Below, in pieces: positions 36,442-45,088 of a DNA stretch of 64,000 bases; positions within the stretch are counted from its first letter, which is position 1, and every line of letters begins with the position of its first letter. The DNA lies in the NCBI RefSeq assembly GCF_900090145.1, contig NZ_FMHI01000001.1, positions 768,239-832,238 on the forward strand, written 5' to 3'. The notes beneath the pieces are model-generated. The model was not told the DNA's origin and made no database searches. It saw only the letters and a program-made list of their open reading frames with translations. The position numbers and the translations under genes are program-made. The DNA comes from Streptomyces sp. WMMB 322 (GTDB lineage Bacteria > Actinomycetota > Actinomycetes > Streptomycetales > Streptomycetaceae).

Positions 36442-37200
36442 TCAGTCGATGGTGTGGGTGATGCGCTCGTCCTCACCGCGTTTGCGCAGGGCAGCGGCGT
36501 CGAGGCGACCGGAGTCGCGAACCAGTACGACCGAACCGCCGACGGCCAGCGGAGCCAGCAGCCCGGTGCTGATCCCCTCCCAGCTGTCGTACGGACGCAG
36601 GGAGAGCACCCGCGAGCCGGGCTTCAGGTCCAGCGACTCCGCGTCCGCAAGGGCGCGCGTGACGGCTTCTCCTCCCGTGAGGGCGGTCTCCTCGCCGGGC
36701 GGAACGATGAAGGGGTCGTCCGGAGCGATGGGCGTGTACGGAATGAACTGGTCGCCCTGGCCGGGCACTTCGGCCGCGTAGTCCAGGAACCCCTCCGGCG
36801 GCTCCGGGAAGCGCGCCCCGAGCGGAAGCAGGCTCAGCGCGATCCGCTCGCCGCCGCAGGCGCGTGCGGCTTCCAGGGAGTCGGGGCCGCTCACGACGAT
36901 CGAGGCGGCCGCCGGGTCGCCGTGCATGTCGGCGACGACTCCGGCGGAGGAGCAGGCCAGCAGCCACACCGCCGTGAGCCAGTGCGACGGGAGCAGCAGC
37001 GTCAGCCGGTCGCCCGGCTCGGTGGCGAGTTCGTCCTGGAGCAGATTCGCGGTCTTCGACGTCCAGTTGGCGAAGGTGGCGACGGACAGTTCGACGCGTT
37101 CGCCGGTGGCATCGTCGTAGAAGGTCACAAGCGGACGCCCGGGGTCCTGTTCGAGCGCGGAACGGAGCAGGTCGGCGGGGGTGCGTGCGGGAGTGCTCAC
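36442..37200 (-). CDS. TIGR03089-family protein (AMP-binding-like, truncated)
   Basis: 252-residue actinobacterial protein resembling the N-terminal part of acyl-CoA synthetase/AMP-ligase domains (TANLLQDELATEPGDRLTLL, WLLACSSAGVV). It lacks the adenylate-binding P-loop and the C-terminal lid, so it is probably not a full ligase. The same family sits next to an LCP gene in mycobacteria (recalled synteny), which supports the assignment. GTG start at 37200. It is upstream of LCP 5 on the same strand and divergent from the amidase. Confidence 0.82.
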   Translation of the reverse strand: MSTPARTPADLLRSALEQDPGRPLVTFYDDATGERVELSVATFANWTSKTANLLQDELATEPGDRLTLLLPSHWLTAVWLLACSSAGVVADMHGDPAAASIVVSGPDSLEAARACGGERIALSLLPLGARFPEPPEGFLDYAAEVPGQGDQFIPYTPIAPDDPFIVPPGEETALTGGEAVTRALADAESLDLKPGSRVLSLRPYDSWEGISTGLLAPLAVGGSVVLVRDSGRLDAAALRKRGEDERITHTID

Positions 37201-37397
37201 CCGGCAAGCGTACGCGGGCGGACCGCCGCCGCCTCACGGGCGGGGTGGTGCCGCCGCTTCGCGGGCGGGGCGGGCCGAGCCGCCCCGGTCCACCCCGGCG
37301 TGCTGACGGAGCGTGACCGGAGGTATCGGACGGAGCATCAGCTGCACCATTTTGTCCCGGATGGACAGATAACTGTGCCTATGTGCACGATCGCGTC

Positions 37398-38861
37398 ATG
37401 CGAGCACTACTAGTCACCTCGATCGGTGTCGCGTGTGCAGGAGCTCTGCTGTTGCCGCTCGCGCCCACCGAGTCCGCCGAATCCATGCTGAACGGCAAGC
37501 GCTCCACCTCGGTCGAGGACGGCGCGCCTCCACTCGCTGCCCGTGGGGAGGGCGGCCTCCGCGGTGACGCCGCGGAAGGCGACGGCTCGATCTCCGGCAG
37601 CACCCGGTCGCTCACGCTCCGGGCTCCCGGCGGCGGCACCCGCGCCGGTGACAAGCTGCTCTCCGCATGGGAGGACGACCCGTCGGGCGGGAGACGCGTG
37701 ACGTCCCGGAAGGTGAAGCCCTTCTCGCTGGTGGGCATGGTCTGGGACGACCCCGCTGCCGCGCCGCCGGGACGGCTCCAGGTGCAGACGCGTTCTTCCG
37801 CGACCAAGCGGTGGACCCCTTGGCGGACGTTGAACGCGCACGCGGACGGCAGCCCCTCGCCGGGGGAGCGGGCCCGCAAGGGCAAGAAGGTGCTCGGTGC
37901 CTCCGCTCCCCTGTGGGTCGGGGACTCCACGGCGGTGCGCGTACGTATCGTGCCGGACGCGAAGGACGCGAAGGACGCGAAGGACGCGAAGGACGCGAAG
38001 GACGCGAAGGACAGGTCCAAAGCCCGCGGGGCCGGCGAGGCGGCACTGCCCAAGGGCGCGCGCCTGGAGCTGGTCGACCCGGGGAAGGCCGCCGGTTCCG
38101 GAGCCCGCGCCGGCGACCGGGCCCGCGAGGAGGACCCCGCGAAGCGTCCCGGCGGAGTTCTGCCGGCGCTCAACAGGGGCGACACACGAGCCATCTACGG
38201 CGAGGACGCGGCGGACGCGACCCCTTCGAAGAAGGACAGGGCGGAGGACACACACATCGGACCGCGCCCGCAGATCATCACCCGTAAGGGGTGGGGCGCG
38301 GACGAGAGCCTGCGCGAGCCGCAGTTCGGCTACGGCAGGACCACGAAGGCCGCCTTCGTCCACCACTCGGCGGAGACGAACAACTACGACTGCGCGGACG
38401 TGCCGGCGATCATCCGCAGCATCTACCGCTACCACGTAAAGAGCAGCGGCTGGCGCGACCTCGGATACAACTTCCTCGTCGACAAGTGCGGCAAGATCTA
38501 CGAGGGCCGGGCAGGCGGGGCGGCGAAGCCCGTGACGGGCGCTCACACGCTGGGCTTCAACACCGACACCACGGGGATCGCCGTCCTCGGCACCTACTCC
38601 AAGGCCAAACCGTCGAAGGCCGCGAAGGACGCGCTGGCGAAACTGACGGCGTGGAAGCTCGGCGTCCACGGCGTCGACGCGAGCGGCAAGGTGACACTGA
38701 CGTCCGAGGGCGGCACCAAGCACAAGAAGGGCAACAAGGTGACGTTCAACGCCGTCTCGGGGCACCGGGACGGGTTCAGCACCGAATGCCCCGGCGAGCA
38801 GCTCTACCGTGAACTTCCCGCCGTCCGGACCGAGGCGGGACGGCTCCAGGGCCGTCGCTGA
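37398..38861 (+). CDS. Secreted N-acetylmuramoyl-L-alanine amidase (PGRP domain)
   Basis: 487-residue exported peptidoglycan hydrolase. A signal peptide (residues 1-~28, ALLVTSIGVACAGALLLPLA) leads to a ~270-residue linker/N-terminal region containing six DAK tripeptides. The PGRP/amidase_2 domain follows: FVHHSAETNNYDC (zinc His), YRYHVKSSGWRDLGYNFLVD, IYEGRAGG, and GHRDGFSTECPGEQLY with the later zinc ligand region. It cleaves the amide between MurNAc and the stem peptide. The ATG at 37398 is preferred over an upstream GTG at 37383; both lack a strong ribosome site. A hairpin follows the stop. Confidence 0.9.
   Translation: MRALLVTSIGVACAGALLLPLAPTESAESMLNGKRSTSVEDGAPPLAARGEGGLRGDAAEGDGSISGSTRSLTLRAPGGGTRAGDKLLSAWEDDPSGGRRVTSRKVKPFSLVGMVWDDPAAAPPGRLQVQTRSSATKRWTPWRTLNAHADGSPSPGERARKGKKVLGASAPLWVGDSTAVRVRIVPDAKDAKDAKDAKDAKDAKDRSKARGAGEAALPKGARLELVDPGKAAGSGARAGDRAREEDPAKRPGGVLPALNRGDTRAIYGEDAADATPSKKDRAEDTHIGPRPQIITRKGWGADESLREPQFGYGRTTKAAFVHHSAETNNYDCADVPAIIRSIYRYHVKSSGWRDLGYNFLVDKCGKIYEGRAGGAAKPVTGAHTLGFNTDTTGIAVLGTYSKAKPSKAAKDALAKLTAWKLGVHGVDASGKVTLTSEGGTKHKKGNKVTFNAVSGHRDGFSTECPGEQLYRELPAVRTEAGRLQGRR
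37956..38009 (+). repeat. Six perfect tandem copies of 9-bp GACGCGAAG in the amidase gene
   Basis: In-frame repeat encoding (Asp-Ala-Lys)x6 in the linker before the PGRP domain. Being perfect and codon-sized, it is prone to slippage and could vary in copy number between strains without frameshift. Confidence 0.95.
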
Positions 38862-38869
38862 CACGGCCG

Positions 38870-38900
38870 GCCGGCACTGACACCCACTGGCAGTGCCGGC
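38870..38900 (+). terminator. Hairpin terminator after the amidase gene
   Basis: A perfect 10-bp stem GCCGGCACTG/CAGTGCCGGC (38870-38879, 38891-38900) with an 11-base loop, immediately downstream of the amidase stop. Confidence 0.75.
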
Positions 38901-38904
38901 GGCC

Positions 38905-38936
38905 CGGGAGTCCGGGAGTCCGGGAGTCCGGGAGTC
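38905..38936. repeat. Four tandem copies of 8-bp CGGGAGTC
   Basis: A perfect 8-bp tandem array between the amidase terminator and the manC promoter region. As it is non-coding, copy number can change freely. Confidence 0.9.
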
Positions 38937-39138
38937 CGGCTGAGACCGCCGGGCTGCCGGCTCCGTGCGGCCCCCGGTTTCCGCTGCGGGCAGGGCACGC
39001 CAGGGTGCCTGCGAGGCGGCCGTGACGCGGGGCGGGCAGCGGCCGCATCGGGCACCGCGGCCCCGCGACGCTGCATAAACTGACCGCCGACCACCCGGCT
39101 CAGGCCTCCTCCGTCAGTCAGGAAGCGAAGAAAATCCG

Positions 39139-40221
39139 GTGACAGAAGCGATCCTCCTGGTCGGGGGCAAGGGCACCCGGCTGCGCCCGCTGACCGTGCA
39201 CACGCCGAAGCCGATGGTGCCGGCGGCGGGCGTCCCCTTCCTCGCTCACCAGTTGGCGAGGGCCCGCGCGGCCGGCGTGGATCACGTGGTGATGGCGACG
39301 TCCTATCTGGCGGAGGTCTTCGAGCCGTACTTCGGTGACGGCTCACAGCTGGGGCTGCACCTGGAGTACGTCACGGAGGAGGAGCCGCTCGGAACGGGCG
39401 GGGCCATCCGCAACGTCGCCTCGCGGCTGCGCTCGGCGCCCTCCGACCCGGTGCTCATCTTCAACGGCGACATCCTCACCGGCCTCGACATCGGCGAACT
39501 CGTGGCCGCACACACCCGTACCGGTGCCGACGTCTCCCTCCACCTCACCCGGGTCGACGATCCGCGTGCCTACGGGCTGGTGCCCACGGACGACGACGGC
39601 CGCGTCACCGCGTTCCTGGAGAAGCCGCAGACGCCCGAGGAAATCGTCACCGATCAGATCAACGCAGGCGCGTACGTCTTCGACCGCTCGGTCATCGACA
39701 CCATCCCCCAGGGGCGGCCCGTCTCCGTCGAGCGGGAGACCTTCCCCGGGCTGCTCGCCGACGACGCCCACCTTCAGGGCATGGTCGACTCCACCTACTG
39801 GCTCGACCTGGGCACCCCCCAGGCGTTCGTACGGGGCTCCGCCGATCTCGTGCTCGGCAGGGCCCCCTCTCCGGCGGTCCCGGGGCGCTGCGGCGACCGG
39901 CTCGTACTGGAGACGGCACGGGTCGCCCCCGACGCCAAACTGACGGGCGGGACGGTCATCGGAGCGGGGGCCACTGTCGGCGCCGGCGCCCGCGTGGAGG
40001 GGACGGCCGTGCTCGACGGCGCCGTCATCGGACCCGGGGCGCTCGTGCGGGACTCCCTCATCGGCGCCCGCGCCTGCATCGGCTCCGCGGCCGTGCTCGA
40101 CGGCGCCGTCGTCGGCGACGGTGCCGTGATCGGCGAGCGGAACGAACTGCGGGACGGCATCCGCGTGTGGTGCGATGCGCGCATTCCGGCGGGGGCCGTG
40201 CGCTTCTCGTCCGACCAGTGA
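39139..40221 (+). CDS. manC: Mannose-1-phosphate guanylyltransferase-type nucleotidyltransferase
   Basis: 360-residue sugar-nucleotide pyrophosphorylase. N-terminal GT-A domain: AILLVGGKGTRLRPLT (nucleotide loop), HTPKPMVPAAG, FNGDILTGLDIGEL (metal Asp) and FLEKPQ. The C-terminal left-handed beta helix shows hexapeptide repeats (GTVIGAGATVGAGARVEG, GAVIGPGALV). GDP-mannose is the likely product because manB and manA lie 14-17 kb downstream and the mycobacterial ortholog in this synteny is a GDP-mannose enzyme. Sequence alone does not exclude glucose-1-phosphate thymidylyl/uridylyl activity. GTG start at 39139 with AGGA upstream. Confidence 0.85.
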   Translation: MTEAILLVGGKGTRLRPLTVHTPKPMVPAAGVPFLAHQLARARAAGVDHVVMATSYLAEVFEPYFGDGSQLGLHLEYVTEEEPLGTGGAIRNVASRLRSAPSDPVLIFNGDILTGLDIGELVAAHTRTGADVSLHLTRVDDPRAYGLVPTDDDGRVTAFLEKPQTPEEIVTDQINAGAYVFDRSVIDTIPQGRPVSVERETFPGLLADDAHLQGMVDSTYWLDLGTPQAFVRGSADLVLGRAPSPAVPGRCGDRLVLETARVAPDAKLTGGTVIGAGATVGAGARVEGTAVLDGAVIGPGALVRDSLIGARACIGSAAVLDGAVVGDGAVIGERNELRDGIRVWCDARIPAGAVRFSSDQ

Positions 40222-40338
40222 CCGCTGCGGCCGCCGCGGCCCGGCCGGATCCCTGCGGCTGATGCCCATTCCCTGCGGCTGATGCCGGGTTGCGCCCCGC
40301 CCCGGTGCGCAGCCCGTCCCGCGCATACCCTGTCGGGC

Positions 40339-41247
40339 GTGCCTGCCACCCGTACCTGGACCGCGCCCCCGCTGTACGACCTGCGGAGCAATCTGCGCGT
40401 GCTGCGGCGCGGACCGTACGACCCCTGCTACCGCACCGAGGGCGACGCGGTCTGGCGGGCGACCCGCACACCGGCGGGTCCTGCGACCCTGCGCATCACC
40501 GCCGACGCGGCGACGGCGTGCGTACGGGCCGAGGCCTGGGGACCCGGCGGCGAGTGGAGCCTGGAACGGCTGCCCGCGCTGCTGGGCGCGGAGGACGACC
40601 CGTCGGTCTTCGTACCGCACCACCGCTTGACGAGGGAGGCGCACCGGCGCCACCCGGGGCTCCGGCTGCCGCGCACCGGACTCGTCATGGAGGCCCTCAT
40701 CCCGTCGGTGCTGGAGCAGAAGGTGACCACCCATGAGGCGCACCGCGCGTGGCGGCTGCTGGTGCGCCGGTACGGAGAGCCCGCTCCGGGTCCGCAGGAG
40801 AACCTCTACGTCATGCCGGACGCGCGCACCTGGTGCCGCATCCCCTCCTGGGAGTGGCACCGCGCCGGAGTGGACAACAAGCGCTCCGCCACGGTCATAC
40901 GTGCCGCCCAGCGGGCACCTCGTCTGGAGGAGGCGGCGTCGATGGAACTGGCTGCCGCGATGCGGCGGCTCCAGCTCATCCCCGGCATCGGCCCCTGGAC
41001 CGCGGCCGAGACCCTCCAGCGCAGCAACGGCGACCCCGACGCACTGACAGTCGGGGACCTTCATCTGCCGGGCATCATCGGCTACTCCCTCACCGGTGCC
41101 CGCGACACCGACGACGCCGGGATGCTCGAACTGCTCGCCCCGTACGAGGGCCAGAGGCACCGCGCGGCACGCCTCATCCTCCTGGCGGGACGGGCGCCGG
41201 CACGGCGCCAACCGCGTTTTCCCGTCGGGGACATCGCCCGCCTGTAG
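40339..41247 (+). CDS. DNA-3-methyladenine glycosylase family protein (HhH-GPD, AlkA-like)
   Basis: 302-residue DNA repair glycosylase. The helix-hairpin-helix is LQLIPGIGPWTAAETLQR, followed by the catalytic Asp in ALTVGDLHL. The upstream IPSVLEQKVT matches the family's conserved helix. It probably removes alkylated bases. The N-terminal ~120 residues (LRSNLRVLRRGPYDPCYR) are a conserved actinobacterial extension. GTG start at 40339. Confidence 0.87.
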   Translation: MPATRTWTAPPLYDLRSNLRVLRRGPYDPCYRTEGDAVWRATRTPAGPATLRITADAATACVRAEAWGPGGEWSLERLPALLGAEDDPSVFVPHHRLTREAHRRHPGLRLPRTGLVMEALIPSVLEQKVTTHEAHRAWRLLVRRYGEPAPGPQENLYVMPDARTWCRIPSWEWHRAGVDNKRSATVIRAAQRAPRLEEAASMELAAAMRRLQLIPGIGPWTAAETLQRSNGDPDALTVGDLHLPGIIGYSLTGARDTDDAGMLELLAPYEGQRHRAARLILLAGRAPARRQPRFPVGDIARL

Positions 41248-41344
41248 AGACCGCCCGCACGTGAGACCGACTGCCGCCTGCGGCAGGGACGCGTCCCGGA
41301 CCGGTTCGGGTGGGCACGGCGGCGGGTTCGGCCCGGCGGCGCCT

Positions 41345-42796
41345 TCAGCGCACCTCGACGAAGTCGCCGCCGTCCCGTGGCGGACGCTGCCGCGGCGGTG
41401 CTGCCGGGCGTCCGACGGCCACGGCGCCCATCGGGTCCCAGTCGCCGGGGAGTCCGAGCACGTCACGAACCACTTCCCGGCAGAACATCGTCGAGGAGAC
41501 CCACGCCGAGCCGAGCTGCTCACCGGCCAGTGCCACCAGGAAGTTCTGGATGCCGGCGCCGCACGCGACGACGAACATCTCCCGCTCCGCGGCGGACCGC
41601 CGCTCGTCCGGGTAGTCGTGCGAACCGTCCGCGACAAGGCAGGGGACCACGAGATACGGCGCGTTCCGCAGCACATCGCCGCGTCGGATCCGCTTGGCGA
41701 TGCTCTCCTCGCTCTTGCCGTCCGCGCGCAGGTCGGTCATCCACTGCTCGCGCATCGCGTCGAGCAGCCGCAGCCGGGATTCCGGCGACTCCAGCAGTAC
41801 GAAGCGCCACGGCGTCGTGTGGTGCGGGGCCGGGGCCGTGACGGCCGCGTCGACCGCTCGGCGCACCGCGTCGCCGTCCACCGGCTCGGACGTGAACTCG
41901 CGGACGGTCCGCCGCAGCGCGAGCGCTTCCCGTACGGCCTCCGAGGTGCCCAGCCGGAACATGTCGTGCGCGGCGTCCCGCACCAGCGCCCGCGCCGAGG
42001 CGGCGGCCTCCGGGCCGGGGGAGTCCGCGGCGCGCTCGGTGTTCCGGCGCTCCAGCACATGCTGCGGCAGCCCGCGCACCACGGCGACCGGCAGGCCGTC
42101 CGCCTTGCCCTTGACGAGTTCGCCCGCCGCCGCCAGTTCGTCCCCGACCGCGGTGACGGTGACGCCGAGCGGATTGCCGAAGGTGTCGAGGCCGCCCCGC
42201 AGATCCTCCAGGACGCGGACGCCCGAAGCGCCGATGGCCACATCCGTCTGGCCCTCGCGCCACGGCCGTCCGAACGTGTCGGTGACGACGACGCCGACGT
42301 CGACGCCCAGCGCGTCCCGCAGCCCGTCGCGGATCCGCAGGGCCGACGCGTCCGGGTCCTCGGGCAGCAACAGCACTGTTCCCCTGGGGGTGTTGGAGGC
42401 GTCCACGCCGGCCGCCGCCATTACGAAGCCGTGCCTGCTCTCCACGATCCGCGCGGGACCGCGGCGCGCGACGACGCGCACCGTCTCGGCATCGATGGCG
42501 GCCTCGCGGTCGTCGGCCCGCACGATGCGCCCCTCGGCCTTGCTCACGATCTTCGACGTGACGACGAGCACGTCGCCGTCCGCCAGGCCCGCGGAGCCGG
42601 GCCCGTTCGCCGTGCCGTCCTCGCCGGCCGTTCCGGGCTGGCCCTCCGGCCCGGTCACGGCGGCCACTATGAGCTTCACCAGGTCGTCGCCGGGGCGCAC
42701 TTCGGGGATGCCGGGCACGGCCCACACCCGGTACGCGGGTGCCCGCCGGCCGTCGTGCGGCCCGGCCCCGCCGCTGTCCGCGGTGCCTGTCGTCAT
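41345..42796 (-). CDS. fbiB: Coenzyme F420-0:L-glutamate ligase with C-terminal nitroreductase domain
   Basis: 483-residue bifunctional FbiB. The N-terminal F420:gamma-glutamyl ligase domain (residues ~1-250) shows [34 protein letters not shown] and [21 protein letters not shown]. The C-terminal FMN-binding nitroreductase-like domain includes [14 protein letters not shown] and [14 protein letters not shown]. It adds the glutamate tail and reduces dehydro-F420-0. Its ATG at 42796 overlaps the fbiA stop by 4 bases. Confidence 0.95.
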   Translation of the reverse strand: MTTGTADSGGAGPHDGRRAPAYRVWAVPGIPEVRPGDDLVKLIVAAVTGPEGQPGTAGEDGTANGPGSAGLADGDVLVVTSKIVSKAEGRIVRADDREAAIDAETVRVVARRGPARIVESRHGFVMAAAGVDASNTPRGTVLLLPEDPDASALRIRDGLRDALGVDVGVVVTDTFGRPWREGQTDVAIGASGVRVLEDLRGGLDTFGNPLGVTVTAVGDELAAAGELVKGKADGLPVAVVRGLPQHVLERRNTERAADSPGPEAAASARALVRDAAHDMFRLGTSEAVREALALRRTVREFTSEPVDGDAVRRAVDAAVTAPAPHHTTPWRFVLLESPESRLRLLDAMREQWMTDLRADGKSEESIAKRIRRGDVLRNAPYLVVPCLVADGSHDYPDERRSAAEREMFVVACGAGIQNFLVALAGEQLGSAWVSSTMFCREVVRDVLGLPGDWDPMGAVAVGRPAAPPRQRPPRDGGDFVEVR

Positions 42797-43791
42797 GCCC
42801 CCACCTCTGCGGCCAGCGCGAGCGCTTCACGCGCCATCGCGGCCGTCGCCTCCGTGTCGGTCATCATCAACGGGACGGCACGGCAGCGGATTCCGGCGTC
42901 CTCGACGGCCTGCGTCGATCCGGCGTCCACGGTGTCGACGAGCCAGCCGTCGAGCAGGCCGCTGCCGTAGTGCTGCGCGACCGCGGCGGCTGTGGATTCG
43001 ACGCCGACCGCGGCGAGCACCTTGTCGGCCATGCCGTGCACCGGTGCGTCCCCGACGATCGGAGACAGCCCGACGACGGGCACGCCGGCCTCGGCGATGG
43101 CCTCCCTGATACCGGGTACGGCGAGGATCGTGCCCACGCTGACAACGGGGTTGGAGGGCGGGAAGAGGATGACGTCCGCCTGCGTGACGGCGTCGAGCAC
43201 CCCGGGGCCGGGCTTGGCGCTCTCGGCGCCCACGGGAACCACCGCGTGCGCGTCGACGGAGGCGCGCAGCCGCACCCAGTACTCCTGGAAGTGGACGGCC
43301 TTGCGGCTCTCGCCCCCGGCGGTGGCGGGTGCCGGCGCCTCGTCCAAGTCCGCGGTGTCGATGAGCACATGGGTCTCGACGCGGTCGTCCGTCATCGGCA
43401 GCAGCGTCACGCCGGGCTGCCAACGGGCGCACAGCGCCTCGGTGACGGCGCTGAGCGGATACCCGGCGCTCATCATCTGCGTACGGACGATGTGGGTCGC
43501 GAAGTCGCGGTCGCCGAGCCCGAACCAGCCGGGGCCCACGCCGTAGGCCGCCAGTTCGTCCTTCACCGCGAAGCTCTCGCCGGCACGGCCCCAGCCCTGC
43601 TCCTCGTTGATGCCGCCGCCGAGCGTGTACATCACCGTGTCGAGGTCGGGACAGACCTTCAGACCGAACAGATGGATGTCGTCGCCGGTGTTGCCGATGA
43701 CGGTGATGTCCGCCTCGGGCGCTGCGGACTTCAGTCCGCGCAGAAAGCGGGCACCACCGATGCCCCCGGCCAGAACCACGATCCGCTCCAT
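42793..43791 (-). CDS. fbiA: 2-phospho-L-lactate/PEP transferase of F420 biosynthesis
   Basis: 332-residue CofD/FbiA enzyme that joins the Fo deazaflavin to a phosphoenolpyruvyl or phospholactyl guanosine donor. The N-terminal [16 protein letters not shown] and [19 protein letters not shown] are the family's nucleotide and deazaflavin sites; [14 protein letters not shown] and SPIVGDAPV are further conserved segments. It forms a translationally coupled pair with fbiB. The ATG at 43791 has no ribosome site; it lies 75 bases after the cysteine dioxygenase stop, so read-through from that operon is possible. Confidence 0.95.
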   Translation of the reverse strand: MERIVVLAGGIGGARFLRGLKSAAPEADITVIGNTGDDIHLFGLKVCPDLDTVMYTLGGGINEEQGWGRAGESFAVKDELAAYGVGPGWFGLGDRDFATHIVRTQMMSAGYPLSAVTEALCARWQPGVTLLPMTDDRVETHVLIDTADLDEAPAPATAGGESRKAVHFQEYWVRLRASVDAHAVVPVGAESAKPGPGVLDAVTQADVILFPPSNPVVSVGTILAVPGIREAIAEAGVPVVGLSPIVGDAPVHGMADKVLAAVGVESTAAAVAQHYGSGLLDGWLVDTVDAGSTQAVEDAGIRCRAVPLMMTDTEATAAMAREALALAAEVGA

Positions 43792-43866
43792 GCGGACCAG
43801 TGTGTCAGCAGACAGCGGTCGAACAGCAGGGCGGTCGCCGCTCGCGGGTGCGGGCGGCGCGGAGGA

Positions 43867-44391
43867 TCAGCCTGCGGGCGGGGCCACCGGTGCCGCCGCG
43901 CACGCCGCGACGCCCGCAACTTCCGTACCGGGACGGGGAGGTCGCATCGGCATCTCGGTCAGCCCCGGGAAATAGATGTGCAGACTGACGACGGGAAGCA
44001 GACCGTCGTTGACGACTTCGTGCACATATCCGGGCGCGAACACACGCAGGCCGCCGGGGCGCAGTGTTCGGCCCATTCCGTCCGCGCGTTCGGTCAGTTC
44101 GCCCTCGAGGACGGTGAACACGCCGGAGGACGGCCCGTGGTCGTGGCGTCCGCTGCCCTGTCCGGGCAGCCAGCTCAGCAGCCACACCTCGTAGCCGGGG
44201 CCGGTGCGGAGCCGGTGGTACCAGCGGGTGGCCGGGTCGTAGCGCACCAGCGGCTCCCAGTGGGAGCGGTCGGCGGCGATCGTACGTGCCAGTCCGGCGA
44301 AGCCCGCCACGGTCGCGGGGTGGGCAGGGGCGGACGGCATGAGGTGGGGGAGGGCGAGCGGGTCGCCCGCGATCTCGATGTCGCTGTTCAC
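43867..44391 (-). CDS. Cysteine dioxygenase family protein
   Basis: 174-residue cupin of the cysteine dioxygenase type I family, which oxidises L-cysteine to cysteine sulfinate with an iron centre. Iron-binding residues: GRHDHGPSSGVFTVLEGEL (His-x-His) and the later His in GYVHEVVND. The Tyr in SLHIYFP corresponds to the catalytic region. The last ~25 residues are Pro/Ala-rich. The GTG at 44391 has a weak ribosome site. It is preceded by a leader peptide whose end is Cys-rich and by mutually exclusive hairpins, which suggests that its own substrate controls it. Confidence 0.9.
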   Translation of the reverse strand: MNSDIEIAGDPLALPHLMPSAPAHPATVAGFAGLARTIAADRSHWEPLVRYDPATRWYHRLRTGPGYEVWLLSWLPGQGSGRHDHGPSSGVFTVLEGELTERADGMGRTLRPGGLRVFAPGYVHEVVNDGLLPVVSLHIYFPGLTEMPMRPPRPGTEVAGVAACAAAPVAPPAG

Positions 44392-44420
44392 GTCGGTGAT
44401 GTCTTTCGCGCTGAAGGGAC

Positions 44421-44491
44421 GCCCGGGTTGTGGCCGGGCGGGAGCCGGGACGACCGGGGAACGGCCGGAAAGACCGGCCGGGTGCGGCCGG
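44421..44491 (-). promoter_or_regulatory. Alternating hairpins in the cysteine dioxygenase leader (putative attenuator)
   Basis: Read in the gene's direction, segment 1 CCGGCCG (44491-44485), segment 2 CGGCCGG (44480-44474) and segment 3 CCGGCCG (44468-44462) allow either a 1-2 or a 2-3 stem, but not both. A further GCCCGG-N7-CCGGGC hairpin (44439-44421) lies about 30 bases before the GTG. The arrangement follows directly after the polycysteine leader ORF, as in ribosome-mediated attenuation. Confidence 0.55.
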
Positions 44492-44530
44492 ACACGGGGG
44501 CGGGTGGTGCCGAGAGGGGAGAGCCGCCTC

Positions 44531-44632
44531 TCAACAGCAGCGACAGCGACAGCGACAGTGACCCGTGGCGACGCGAGCAGCGCGAAGGGGCCGCGCGGTG
44601 GCGGCCGTGATGAGCCCGGGAGTCACTGGCAT
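44531..44632 (-). CDS. Polycysteine leader peptide (33 aa) upstream of cysteine dioxygenase
   Basis: Short ORF ATG 44632 to TGA 44531. It encodes 33 residues ending in HCRCRCRCC, that is five Cys codons in the last eight before the stop. The upstream part is Ala/Thr/Arg-rich and unremarkable. No Shine-Dalgarno is visible. TTGACA at 44669-44664 is a perfect -35 at about the right distance for transcription to begin near the ATG, so it could be leaderless, but the -10 is poor. GTG 44626 is an alternative start. Polycysteine leader ORFs that sense cysteine are known in mycobacteria; here the downstream gene consumes cysteine. Confidence 0.65.
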   Translation of the reverse strand: MPVTPGLITAATARPLRAARVATGHCRCRCRCC

Positions 44633-44804
44633 GCGGTCAAGGAGACCGAGAGCTGCGGGGCGCTGTCAACTCGGATGTCCCGTCGGCGGTGACTGATTCA
44701 TCACATCCGGTCTCGGTGTTCGCCCAAAGGTTTGTGCCATCCGAATCAGGACACCTGGCGCAACACCCGCGCGCTTGAACGTCGTTGTACATCCGTGACC
44801 GGGT

Positions 44805-44894
44805 CGTGATCACGGCTGGCCGGTCCGACGGTGGCCGATGCGCCCGGCGGTGGGTGCCGGTCCCGACCCGAGAGGTCGTGGACGGTGATCACCG
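44805..44894. promoter_or_regulatory. Paired palindromes CGTGATCACG and CGGTGATCACCG upstream of whiB
   Basis: Two perfect palindromes sharing the core GTGATCAC, at 44805-44814 and 44883-44894, with centres 79 bases apart. The regulator is unknown. Confidence 0.5.
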
Positions 44895-44986
44895 GGGTCG
44901 TATGGGAGGGTTCGAGGTGATATGAACACTTTCCAGTCCCCCTTGGTTCCGCAGAGTGAATAACGGACCCAATAGCAGATCTCGGC

Positions 44987-45016
44987 TTGACTGCCGCGGA
45001 TCGGCACACTTGTAAT
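44987..45016 (+). promoter_or_regulatory. whiB: Candidate vegetative promoter for whiB
   Basis: TTGACT (44987-44992), an 18-base spacer and TGTAAT (45011-45016) match the HrdB-type consensus reasonably. Transcription would start about 65 bases before the whiB ATG. Confidence 0.55.
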
Positions 45017-45088
45017 TTCACACGTGTCGTTCAGTCGCGATCGATAACGACGCCATCACGGGGACGCAAAGACGGACGAGGGGCGCAC

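Larger units (their letters stand above)
44633..45088. other. Regulatory region between cysteine dioxygenase leader and whiB
   Basis: 456 bases without a convincing gene. It holds the candidate leader -35 (44664-44669, minus strand), two GTGATCAC-cored palindromes (44805-44814, 44883-44894) and a candidate whiB promoter (44987-45016). Developmental genes such as whiB typically have long upstream control regions. Confidence 0.6.

Noticed and set aside
36379..37413. 344-codon plus-strand frame opposite the TIGR03089 gene
   Set aside because: Arg/Gly/Val-rich shadow frame; the minus-strand protein matches a known family.
44531..44560. Apparent plus-strand microsatellite AGCGACAGCGACAG
   Set aside because: Read on the minus strand it is the run of Cys-Arg codons in the leader peptide, which explains the repeat.
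44746..45021. 91-codon minus-strand frame between the cysteine leader and whiB
   Set aside because: No ribosome site and no protein character; it crosses the likely whiB promoter.
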